Shown piece after piece: positions 24,417 to 31,921 of a DNA stretch of 39,444 nucleotides (position 1 is the first letter of the stretch; each line of letters begins with the position of its first letter). Origin of the DNA: Verrucomicrobiota bacterium (GTDB taxonomy: Bacteria; Verrucomicrobiota; Verrucomicrobiia; Opitutales; JABDGR01); contig JABDGR010000008.1 of NCBI GenBank assembly GCA_013285985.1, forward strand, positions 1 through 39,444, read 5' to 3'. The position numbers and the translations under genes are program-made. The notes under the pieces were generated by a model. The model was not told the origin of the DNA, did not search any database, and saw only the letters and a list, made by a program, of their open reading frames with translations.

Positions 24417-26257
24417 GATTTATGGCTATTGAGAAAATGCCGGGCATTGCGACGTGCGATGACCATGACGCTGCCTTGTGGATTCACGCCCGGCGCAGTA
24501 CAAAGCAGGCTCGCGTCCGCCACGAACAAATTTTTTGCGCCATGGACGCGGCCAAACGAATCCACGGCGCATTTCGCGCGGTCTTCGCCCATCGGGCAAG
24601 AAGAAAACAGGTGGATGGTGATGAGGCTCGCCTTGCCGTCCGGCAGTTCCGCGGGAAGGCTGCGCAGGTCGTCCGCACTCTTTAATATCGGTGTGCCGGC
24701 GACGCCGGGGTACACAGCCTCGGCGCCGCTGGCGAACATGATTTCCGCAAGCTTTCGCAAGCCATCGGCGAGGTCGTGCAAGTCGCGCGGCGCAAGGCGG
24801 TAGCGTACCAGCGGGTCGCGAAAACCCGGCAGCGTGCGAATGGTTCCGCTGCCGTCGCCGGTGATCATCGCGTAGTAATTGGCCTGGTGGGTCCAGGTCT
24901 GCGGCACGGCGCGCACCGCTGCGGTATGGTCGAGCAGCCCGAGGGCGAGGTAGGGTGGGGAGCTGAGGGAACAGCCGAAACTCAGGCGCGGGGAAAATTC
25001 CTTTACCTGATGAGCCGGTACACCCATGTCTGCCGCATTCACCGGTTCCGGGAATTGCGCGACGAGCTTGACGGTTGGATGCAAACGCAGGCGTTCGCCG
25101 ATGTTCTTGGTCAGGCCGCACCGGCGCAGCAACGCCGGTGTCTGCACTGCACCGGCGGCCACGAATAAATTTTCCGTGGAAAGCTCAATGGTTTTTCCTG
25201 AAACATATTTGGCGTGCACGAGCCAGCACCCGCCTTCGTAACGGATCGACAGCGCGCGGGTGTTCGGCAGCAATTTGCCGCCCGCGCGCAAAAACCGCGG
25301 CACATAAGTCTTAGTCATGGACTGGCGCGAACCTTTCTGCGTTGATCCCGGTTCGTAGCGGAACCATCGAGGCACCTCTTGCGATTTCCAGCCGAGTTTT
25401 TGCGCGCCGTCGCGTAGTTTCATTGAAGCGGCCGGAAGTTCACCGGGCAAAAGCGAGACACTCAATTCCTTTTCGCACGCTTCAAAATGCGGGCGCAGGT
25501 CGTTGTCATCCAGGCCGTCCACTTTGAATTCCTTACGCCAGGTTTCAAGGATGTCCGGCGGGGTACGGTGATAGAGACCGCTGTTGATTTCGCTGCCGCC
25601 GCCGACGCACCGGCCTTCGACGTAGGCGATTTTCGTTTTGCCCATCGCCACGGTCAATCCGCCATTGCGGTATTTTTGCTCCATTTCTTGACGGGAAAAC
25701 GGCTCGCACGATTCGAGCGCGAGATAAGGCCCTTCCTCCACCATCACTACTTCGCGGCCGGCTTCCGCCAGCAGGCAGGCGGTAATACTCCCACCCGGCC
25801 CCGAGCCAAGCACCAGTGTGCCGCAGCGAATTTTTTCTGGCGGTTCACGCCACACTGCTTCCAGGGATCCCGTTTCTTCGCGCGGGGTGGCAGAAGACAA
25901 AGCTCGGCTATGCAAGGCGAGGGCAGTCAGGCTTTCGTAAAAGCGGATGAAATCACGCTGCAAGCCCAGTCCGGAATTCTTCCAGGCTTGAATCTGCCTT
26001 GCGCATTTTTCGGGTGACGAACGATGAAAGATGTTCCCTGGTGTTAGCCTGCCGGACAAATCGAAGCCCAGCGTCGCCAGGGTCATCGGCAGCCGGAGAT
26101 AATCCGTCATCCGCGTCTGTTCGCGAAGAACAAATTGGGTGAGATCGTCGTAAGGCGGGGCCAGCTCCGGGTGGTTTGGCTCGACGAGGTTGGCGGCCAG
26201 TGAAGAGACGAGGGCCTCAGCGCTGGGGTGCAAGTTCGACTGAAATAAATTGCTCAT
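24413..26257 (-). CDS. GMC-family FAD-dependent oxidoreductase
   Basis: A 614-residue flavoenzyme starting MSNLFQSNLHPSAEALVSSL. The first 125 residues are a helical extension, as in the gluconate dehydrogenase small subunit or fungal alcohol oxidase relatives. The FAD-binding GSGPGG is at 151-156. GRCVGGGSEINSGLYHRTP is the second FAD signature. The C-terminal part has HLFSSCPMG and NPQGSVMVIARRNA, which hold the GMC catalytic His and Asn. It should oxidise an alcohol on a sugar or lipid. The ATG at 26257 is 13 bases downstream of the UbiA stop, and the gene end overlaps the next SDR. No Tat or Sec signal is seen, so it probably acts on the cytoplasmic side. Confidence 0.85.
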   Translation of the reverse strand: MSNLFQSNLHPSAEALVSSLAANLVEPNHPELAPPYDDLTQFVLREQTRMTDYLRLPMTLATLGFDLSGRLTPGNIFHRSSPEKCARQIQAWKNSGLGLQRDFIRFYESLTALALHSRALSSATPREETGSLEAVWREPPEKIRCGTLVLGSGPGGSITACLLAEAGREVVMVEEGPYLALESCEPFSRQEMEQKYRNGGLTVAMGKTKIAYVEGRCVGGGSEINSGLYHRTPPDILETWRKEFKVDGLDDNDLRPHFEACEKELSVSLLPGELPAASMKLRDGAQKLGWKSQEVPRWFRYEPGSTQKGSRQSMTKTYVPRFLRAGGKLLPNTRALSIRYEGGCWLVHAKYVSGKTIELSTENLFVAAGAVQTPALLRRCGLTKNIGERLRLHPTVKLVAQFPEPVNAADMGVPAHQVKEFSPRLSFGCSLSSPPYLALGLLDHTAAVRAVPQTWTHQANYYAMITGDGSGTIRTLPGFRDPLVRYRLAPRDLHDLADGLRKLAEIMFASGAEAVYPGVAGTPILKSADDLRSLPAELPDGKASLITIHLFSSCPMGEDRAKCAVDSFGRVHGAKNLFVADASLLCTAPGVNPQGSVMVIARRNARHFLNSHKS

Positions 26258-26270
26258 GGCCCGGGGCGCC

Positions 26271-27743
26271 TCAGGTCGCTGACCAGACCAGCAGCAGCGC
26301 CAGTGTGCCAATGAGGTAGCTCTGCACGTCGGTGACGGCAAACAGCACCGGGTCGTCGTACAATTGACCACGGTGGGCGAGGAGCCACATGCGACTGAGC
26401 CAGTACATCAGCAATGGGCAAATGAGCAGTAGCAGGCCGGGATGATGATACAGAATAATAACTTGCGCACTATTGACATACAACGCCAGCACGAGGACGG
26501 ACAGATAGCCGCTCGCCACGCCGAAATTATTGATCATCTCCAGGTCGCCCACCACGTAGCCGCGGCCGCGCGCGACCGTCTGGTTGCGTTGTTTCAGCGA
26601 GCGCAGTTCCTGCAGCCGTTTCATCATTGCCAGGCTCAAAAAGATGAACATGGAAAACCCCAGCAGCCAGGATGAGAAGACGATATCCGTGGCCACGTGT
26701 CCCGCAATCAGGCGAAGGGTGTAGAGCCCCGACAGCACAAACACATCGAGCACGGCGACCTCCTTGAAGAGCAGTGTGTAGGCGATGGCGAAAAAGCCGT
26801 AAGCCAACAGCACCAGGGTGAATTTCGGCAGCACGGCCAGCGAGAGGGCCAAGGGCAAAACCAGCAATAGCGGCCCACCCGCGAACGCCCACGGCAAATA
26901 CAAACGCCCCGAGGCCAGGGGGCGGTTTCGTTTCGACACATGTTGCCGGTCTGCGGCCAAATCAAACAAGTCGTTCAGCACATACACTCCTGAGGCAAAG
27001 AGACAGAAGGCGGCGAACGCCAACACTGCCGCCCACAGCACCACCAGATTGCGGAGGTTGTGGGACGTGATGACCGGAACGAAAACGATGATGTTCTTTA
27101 CCCATTGATACGGGCGCAGCGTCTGCCAGACCGCCTCGGCGTGGTCTGATGGTCCGGGAAATTCCGCCGACACGCGCCCTTCGCTCCGCAATTGGGACGC
27201 GAGCGCCCGCGGCGCATTCACCACCAGGATATTTTTTGCGCCCGCCCAGACGGGCAGGTCCACATAGGAATTTCCGGCGTAATCGAAACCGCCCCGGCCA
27301 AACTTTGCGGTGAGCGCGGCGCATTTGGCCGGCCCGCGCAGGTTGGTTTGCCCGTCGCTGCCGAGCACCTCGTCAAACAAACCCGTGTGTGCAGCCACTT
27401 TTTCCACCAGTACCCGGTCGGAAGCACTGACGAGGAGCAGCCGGCGCCCGCATTTTTTTTCTGCGCGCAAAAATTCAACAAAAGGTTCGTTGTAGGGCAG
27501 CAGGGTGGGGTCGATGGTCGCGCGGGCGGCGACCTCCCGTTTTAAATTTGCCCGCCCCCGCAGCAACCAGATAGGGACCAGAAAAATGAAAAGCAGGTTG
27601 CGCCGCAACAGCACCGCCAGCGATTCCCAGAGCAGGTCCGAAAGGATCAGCGTTCCATCCAAATCCACGCAGAGTGGAACCGGCGAGGAAGAGGTTGCTT
27701 CCGGCGGGGCTGAAGCGGTTTGGGGAGGGCGGGCCAAGCCCAT
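26271..27743 (-). CDS. HAD-UbiA fusion prenyltransferase (polyprenyl-phosphate phosphoribosyltransferase-like)
   Basis: A 490-residue fusion. Residues 20-210 are a HAD phosphatase-like domain with DLDGTL (D27, D29), LLLVSASD and GRGGFDYAGNSYVDLPVW. Residues 215-490 are a UbiA-type membrane domain with about eight helices. The prenyl-diphosphate site is NDLFDLAADRQH (N257, D258, D261, D265), then KRNRPLASG. The nearest family I can name is decaprenylphosphoryl-5-phosphoribose synthase (Rv3806c), where the HAD part would remove the phosphate that in mycobacteria is removed by a separate enzyme. Other UbiA prenyltransferases also carry HAD domains. It heads a four-gene run with oxidoreductases suited to convert the transferred sugar. 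Confidence 0.85.
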   Translation of the reverse strand: MGLARPPQTASAPPEATSSSPVPLCVDLDGTLILSDLLWESLAVLLRRNLLFIFLVPIWLLRGRANLKREVAARATIDPTLLPYNEPFVEFLRAEKKCGRRLLLVSASDRVLVEKVAAHTGLFDEVLGSDGQTNLRGPAKCAALTAKFGRGGFDYAGNSYVDLPVWAGAKNILVVNAPRALASQLRSEGRVSAEFPGPSDHAEAVWQTLRPYQWVKNIIVFVPVITSHNLRNLVVLWAAVLAFAAFCLFASGVYVLNDLFDLAADRQHVSKRNRPLASGRLYLPWAFAGGPLLLVLPLALSLAVLPKFTLVLLAYGFFAIAYTLLFKEVAVLDVFVLSGLYTLRLIAGHVATDIVFSSWLLGFSMFIFLSLAMMKRLQELRSLKQRNQTVARGRGYVVGDLEMINNFGVASGYLSVLVLALYVNSAQVIILYHHPGLLLLICPLLMYWLSRMWLLAHRGQLYDDPVLFAVTDVQSYLIGTLALLLVWSAT

Positions 27744-27795
27744 ATTTCAACCAAAATCCCCCCTCGTCACAAGCCTTTCCCAGTTTGGTTCGAGA

Positions 27796-28485
27796 CTAAC
27801 GCCGCCGGTTGTTAACCACCAGCAAAAGGTGCAGCAGCCAGCCCAACGCGGCGATGAAGGCCGCAACGTAGGTCCAGGCCGCGGCTTTCAACGTTTCCCG
27901 TGCGCCGACCATTTCATCGGCGGTCAAAATGCCCAGACCTTCAAGCCGTTGCAGCGCCCGGCGGGAGGCATCGAACTCCACCGGCATGGTGACGAGTTGA
28001 AAGACAGTCAGGATCAGGTAAGCGCCGATCCCGAGATAAAGCAGCCCGAACATATGAAAAATGAACCCGCCGAATATCGCCAGCGGCAGCAGCGAGCTCG
28101 CGAAATTTGTAATGGGCACCAGGCTCATGCGCATTTGCAAAGCCGGGTAGTTTTGCTTGTCCTGGATGGCATGGCCCGATTCATGTGCAGAGACGCCCAG
28201 GGCGGCCAGGCTCGTGCCGCGGAAATTTTCCGAACTCAGGGCGAGGCGCTTGTTCTGCGCATCATAGTGGTCGGTCAGGTGACCCGCAATTTCGACGATT
28301 TCAACGTTGTCAATGCCGGCGGAACGCATGACGGCGTCCGCCACTTCCGCGCCCGTCATCCCGCTGCGCGAACCGACCCGCGACCATTTCGCATAAACAC
28401 CACCCACGCGCATCTGGGCCCACAGGCCCAAAATCATGGGGAAAATGATCAAAAGCAGGTATTCCGATCCGGGGAAGTAATACAT
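27796..28485 (-). CDS. membrane zinc metallopeptidase, YugP family
   Basis: A 229-residue membrane protein of the Zn_peptidase_2 (DUF2268-unrelated, YugP-like) family. An N-terminal helix (YLLLIIFPMILGLWA) precedes the zinc site HESGH (H101, E102, H105) in LGVSAHESGHAIQD. VEFDASRRALQRLE may supply the third ligand, and C-terminal membrane helices end the chain. Members are broadly distributed and their substrates are unknown. The gene ends 52 bases before the HAD-UbiA start on the same strand and could be transcribed with it. It diverges from the LolC-like gene. The 295-base stretch between (28486-28780) holds both upstream regions and no convincing gene. Confidence 0.88.
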   Translation of the reverse strand: MYYFPGSEYLLLIIFPMILGLWAQMRVGGVYAKWSRVGSRSGMTGAEVADAVMRSAGIDNVEIVEIAGHLTDHYDAQNKRLALSSENFRGTSLAALGVSAHESGHAIQDKQNYPALQMRMSLVPITNFASSLLPLAIFGGFIFHMFGLLYLGIGAYLILTVFQLVTMPVEFDASRRALQRLEGLGILTADEMVGARETLKAAAWTYVAAFIAALGWLLHLLLVVNNRRR

Positions 28486-28780
28486 GGTTGGTGGCCGGCG
28501 CTGGAAGAGAGGTTATGGAATGAAGTGGCGATTTCCTTGCAATAGACCAGCGGATTCTGGGCCAAGTTCCTCGGACGGGCAAGTTTAACCCGTTGGGCAC
28601 GGTGGGCTTGCCTCGGGCGTGGCAGGGTGTCATCGTGGCCGTTTCCATGAGCGGAAAACCATTTGAACAGGCCAATAAAGCACGCGTTGGCGTTGTCCGT
28701 GTCGGAAGTGGCCAAGGATTACACGATTTTCCGTGTTTCTAAAAAACAACTTCACATCTTTTCTCCAGTTTTATTTTCCC

Positions 28781-30253
28781 ATGCCCTGGCCGGTTTATCT
28801 CGCATTCAAACATCTGTTCCCGACCGGGCGGCGGGGATCTCCATTATGGAGCACACTGGTAAGGGCGGCGCTCGGAGCCACCGGATTGTTTGTCATTTTA
28901 CTTGGTCTGCTGTGGGGAAACGGCGTGCTGGCCCGCCTCTGGACTTACACGCCTTCCAAAGCGACACTGGCGGAAGATCTCGGCAGCGTGTGGCTTTGGG
29001 TGACGGCGGGGGTGGTGCTGGTGGTGATGATTTTCCGCAGCACGCCGTTTTTCAACGCCATGTCCATTTTTGGCATCACGCTGGGTGTCACCGTGCTCAT
29101 CACTGTGCAAAGCGTCATGAACGGGTTTGCCCACGAATACGAACGGGTCTTCATTGAGACGCAGGGGCATTTGGCCGTCACCACGGGCGGGATAATTGAA
29201 AATCCGCAGGAAGTGGTGCAAGTGCTTAAGCAAGTTCCCGGCGTCACTCTGGCCGAGCCAATCATGACCGGGGTGGTTGGGCTGGTTTACCAAAACCTGC
29301 CGGCATACCCGCTCGTGCGCAGTTTTGACATGAACAGCCCGGATGCCAAACGCGATCCGCTCGCCAGCGATGTCATTGAAGGCTCATTCGATGATCTCGA
29401 CGATCAAAGCGTGCTGGTGGGCGCCGGCCTGGCCGAGCGCCTGGGCTTGCATGTGGGTGACTTGGTGGATGTTTCCTACCCGCGCATGCTGGAAGAAATC
29501 AAACGCGACCACGTGCCAATGCCCAGGGAACTCAAGGTGGCGGGGATCCTTGAATCAGGCTGGGTTGGGCTGGACGACAACACCGTGTTCTTCAGCCTGC
29601 GCCTGATGCGCGAATTAAACGGTTTCACCGACGAAGCGTACCGCATCGAAGTGCGCCTCGATAACGACGACCTTGGCCACACGCTTGACCTGCAAACGAC
29701 TTTGCAGAAGGCGCTCCAGCCTCTCGGCGACCGGCGCGTGGCTGCGGGCGACAAAAACGGGCAGTTTAACGTGGAAACCTGGCAGGAAATCAACCGCGAC
29801 CAGATGCAAATACTGCTGGTCGAAAAATCCGTCATGTTTTACATCATGATCGTCATCGTCATTGTGGCGGCGTTTTGCATTCTGTGCTCATTGGCGACCT
29901 CCGTGGTGCGCAAGACGCGCGAAATCGGCGTCCTCGGGGCCTTGGGCGCGCGGCCGGCGCAGGTGGCGGCGGTGTTTTGCCTGCAAGGCATGTTTATCGG
30001 TTTGGTGGGCACGCTGCTCGGGGTGGTGCTCGCCGTGGTTTTATTGCACTACCGGCAGAATATTGTCGGCGCATTTGTGGATCAGCGCCTGATTCGCGAC
30101 TTCTATAAGTTTTACAGTTTTCCCGTGCAATACCGCGCGCTGGACTTCGTGAAAATCATCGGGTTCACCTTTGTCATCAGCACGCTGGCGGGCGTGCTGC
30201 CCGCCTGGTGGGCGGCCCGGCTCAAGCCGGCGGAATGTCTGCGTTATGAATAA
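28781..30253 (+). CDS. lolC: LolC/LolE-type lipoprotein-releasing ABC permease with extra N-terminal membrane pair
   Basis: A 490-residue permease. Lol proteins extract outer-membrane lipoproteins from the inner membrane. SIFGITLGVTVLITVQSVMNGF (94-115) is the usual first Lol helix. A large periplasmic MacB-type domain spans about 120-360. Three C-terminal helices end in LAGVLPAWWAARLKPAECLRYE. Between the opening YLAFKHLFPTGRR and the usual helix 1 lie about 70 extra residues with two more likely helices (25-45 and 69-85). The ATG at 28781 is chosen, after a TTTTATTTTCCC pyrimidine tract. The gene for the ATPase LolD follows. A single permease suggests a LolF-like homodimer rather than LolC plus LolE. 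Confidence 0.85.
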   Translation: MPWPVYLAFKHLFPTGRRGSPLWSTLVRAALGATGLFVILLGLLWGNGVLARLWTYTPSKATLAEDLGSVWLWVTAGVVLVVMIFRSTPFFNAMSIFGITLGVTVLITVQSVMNGFAHEYERVFIETQGHLAVTTGGIIENPQEVVQVLKQVPGVTLAEPIMTGVVGLVYQNLPAYPLVRSFDMNSPDAKRDPLASDVIEGSFDDLDDQSVLVGAGLAERLGLHVGDLVDVSYPRMLEEIKRDHVPMPRELKVAGILESGWVGLDDNTVFFSLRLMRELNGFTDEAYRIEVRLDNDDLGHTLDLQTTLQKALQPLGDRRVAAGDKNGQFNVETWQEINRDQMQILLVEKSVMFYIMIVIVIVAAFCILCSLATSVVRKTREIGVLGALGARPAQVAAVFCLQGMFIGLVGTLLGVVLAVVLLHYRQNIVGAFVDQRLIRDFYKFYSFPVQYRALDFVKIIGFTFVISTLAGVLPAWWAARLKPAECLRYE

Positions 30254-30306
30254 ATTTTGCCCGACCATTTCCATTCAAACACCTGCCTTAACCGCTTAAC
30301 CAACGG

Positions 30307-30329
30307 ATTAGTCACCCTACTAATTTTTT
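30307..30329 (+). terminator. AT-rich hairpin with T run between lolC and lolD
   Basis: ATTAGT (30307-30312), loop CACCCT, ACTAAT (30319-30324), then five more T residues to 30329. The stem is only six pairs and AT-rich, so it might act as a weak attenuator that lowers lolD relative to lolC, or have no role. Confidence 0.3.
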
Positions 30330-30388
30330 CGCCAAATCACCGAAAATTTTTTTGTTTCACTCTCTTTTTCACGCGCTTTATTTCTTCC

Positions 30389-31078
30389 ATGCCTGCGCCA
30401 ATTCTCACTGCCACCGGTCTCGCCAAAAGTTATCCGACACCCTCGGGTGACTTGGCCGTGCTGCGTGAAGTTGACTTGCAAGTGACGGCGGGCGAGAGCG
30501 TCAGCATCCGGGGCGAGTCCGGCTCGGGCAAGACAACACTCTTATACTGTCTGGCGGGGTTGGAGCCGGTGGACCGGGGTGAATTGCACTGGGACGGGCA
30601 CAACGTTACCGCGCTCAACGTGGGCGCCCGCGCCCGGATTCGCGCAAAAATATTGGGATTCGTTTTCCAGTCCTACCATCTGACGCCGGAGCTGGATGCC
30701 TTGGAAAATGTGCTGCTGGCGCGCCGGCTCGCGGGCCGCGTGCGGCCCGAAGACGAATCCCGCGCGCGGGAACTGCTGGCCAGGGTGGGGCTCGGCGGAC
30801 GTTTACGCCATGTGCCGGGAAAGCTCTCCGGCGGTGAAGCCCAACGCGTCGCGGTCGCGCGCGCGCTGCTCAACCGCCCGCGGCTGCTGCTGGCGGACGA
30901 GCCGACCGGCAACCTTGATGAGCGCACGGCGAAAGAAGTCATCAACCTTTTGTTGCGCTTGTGTGCGGAGGAAAACACCGCGCTCGTGTTGGTGACCCAT
31001 CATGCCGGCTTTGCCGCGCTCACGCGGCGTGCCCTTCGCCTCGAACAAGGCGTGCTGGCCTCGGCCCCGCAAAGTTAA
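30389..31078 (+). CDS. lolD: LolD-type ABC transporter ATP-binding protein
   Basis: A 229-residue ATPase. Walker A is GESGSGKTT (42-50), the Q-loop VFQSYHL, the signature LSGGEAQRVAVARAL (146-160), Walker B LLLADEPTG (D170, E171), and the switch His is in LVTHH. It belongs to the MacB/LolD group. It should power the permease encoded 135 bases upstream for lipoprotein release toward LolA. The ATG at 30389 follows CTTTATTTCTTCC. The longer reading frame from 30257 adds 44 residues with no family resemblance and crosses a hairpin. Confidence 0.92.
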   Translation: MPAPILTATGLAKSYPTPSGDLAVLREVDLQVTAGESVSIRGESGSGKTTLLYCLAGLEPVDRGELHWDGHNVTALNVGARARIRAKILGFVFQSYHLTPELDALENVLLARRLAGRVRPEDESRARELLARVGLGGRLRHVPGKLSGGEAQRVAVARALLNRPRLLLADEPTGNLDERTAKEVINLLLRLCAEENTALVLVTHHAGFAALTRRALRLEQGVLASAPQS

Positions 31079-31149
31079 GTGCTGTTTGGGTTGGTCGATA
31101 GTGAAAAAATTCTATTGATTTCCACATTCAACAGAGTAGAAATTCCCGG

Positions 31150-31824
31150 ATGTTCTCGTGTTTTACCCCCAGACACCTTGCGATGGCCGGCATTTTGCTG
31201 GCCGCCGCAGCGCGTGCCGCGGATGCGCCCCCGGCGGCGAGTGGCAGCCAGCCCAGCGCATCAGTCACGGCTGAGAACCTGACGACCAGCGCCATCACCT
31301 TTCTGCCGCAGATTACAGATAATTACTCCCGGGCCAACTGGATGGCCATCGAAGTGGATTTCGATGCCAAGCCCGCCAACAAGGTGATCAACGACGTCGC
31401 CGTCACGTTGATGCTCGCCTGGGACAAGCCGGGCGCGACTCCTCCGGTGGACTTGGTCATCGCTTCCACGGTCAAACTGGTTGGTGCCATCGGCGGCAAG
31501 CGCAACGTGGTATTTTTCTTTGTCCCGCCGGAAACCCTCGCCCGCTCCAGCACAGGAACCCCATATGACGCCAACCACGCGCCCAAGTACTTTGCGGTTC
31601 AATATAAAGTCGGTGATGCCGCGCTCCCGCTCGGCCGGAGTGATTACGCGCCCTCCTTTCCCAAGCCCGAATTTGCAAGCAGCTTTATTACGATGGCCAG
31701 CGGCCTGGCGACTACAAGGGGCCTGCTGTTTTCTGAGACAACCGTGCCTTCTTATATCCTGGCCGCAGTCCTGCAGCGGATCGGTTCCAACGCATTCCCG
31801 ACATTTTTCTCGCCAGGTGGCTGA
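31150..31824 (+). CDS. small exported protein of the pilus-like locus (Amuc_1102-like position)
   Basis: A 224-residue protein with a short signal peptide (MAGILLAAAARAADA; the ATG at 31183 is an alternative start). A Ser- and Ala-rich linker precedes a beta-rich domain (VTAENLTTSAITFLP, WMAIEVDFDAKP, VINDVAVTLMLAWDKP, KRNVVFFFVPPETLAR, PKYFAVQYKVG). I recognise no catalytic motif. In Akkermansia the gene before the PilM-like Amuc_1101 encodes a small exported protein, Amuc_1102, with a similar place and size. Homology to it is inferred from context and general look only. It may be a pilus-associated or envelope protein. Confidence 0.6.
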   Translation: MFSCFTPRHLAMAGILLAAAARAADAPPAASGSQPSASVTAENLTTSAITFLPQITDNYSRANWMAIEVDFDAKPANKVINDVAVTLMLAWDKPGATPPVDLVIASTVKLVGAIGGKRNVVFFFVPPETLARSSTGTPYDANHAPKYFAVQYKVGDAALPLGRSDYAPSFPKPEFASSFITMASGLATTRGLLFSETTVPSYILAAVLQRIGSNAFPTFFSPGG

Positions 31825-31834
31825 TGCCGGGCAT

Positions 31835-31858
31835 TGACACGCGCGCGCAGTTGTGTCA
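31835..31858. promoter_or_regulatory. inverted repeat TGACAC-N12-GTGTCA before the PilM-PilN gene
   Basis: TGACAC at 31835-31840 and GTGTCA at 31853-31858 form a perfect six-base inverted repeat with a 12-base GC-rich centre, 63 bases before the PilM-PilN start. A TTGACA (31834-31839) overlaps the left arm, but no matching -10 box lies at the right distance. It could be an operator or an RNA hairpin. Confidence 0.3.
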
Positions 31859-31921
31859 CCCCATTCGTTTCCGCCCAAGATTTACCCTCCCCAACTCTAA
31901 AATCCGCACACCCCTTTTCGG

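Noticed and set aside
24413-26257. Calling the GMC enzyme a true DprE1
   Set aside because: DprE1 has the VAO/PCMH-type FAD fold. This protein has GMC signatures at both ends, so only an analogous role can be proposed.
28647-28742. 31-codon open frame in the gap before lolC
   Set aside because: No family resemblance and no initiation signal; it probably occurs by chance.
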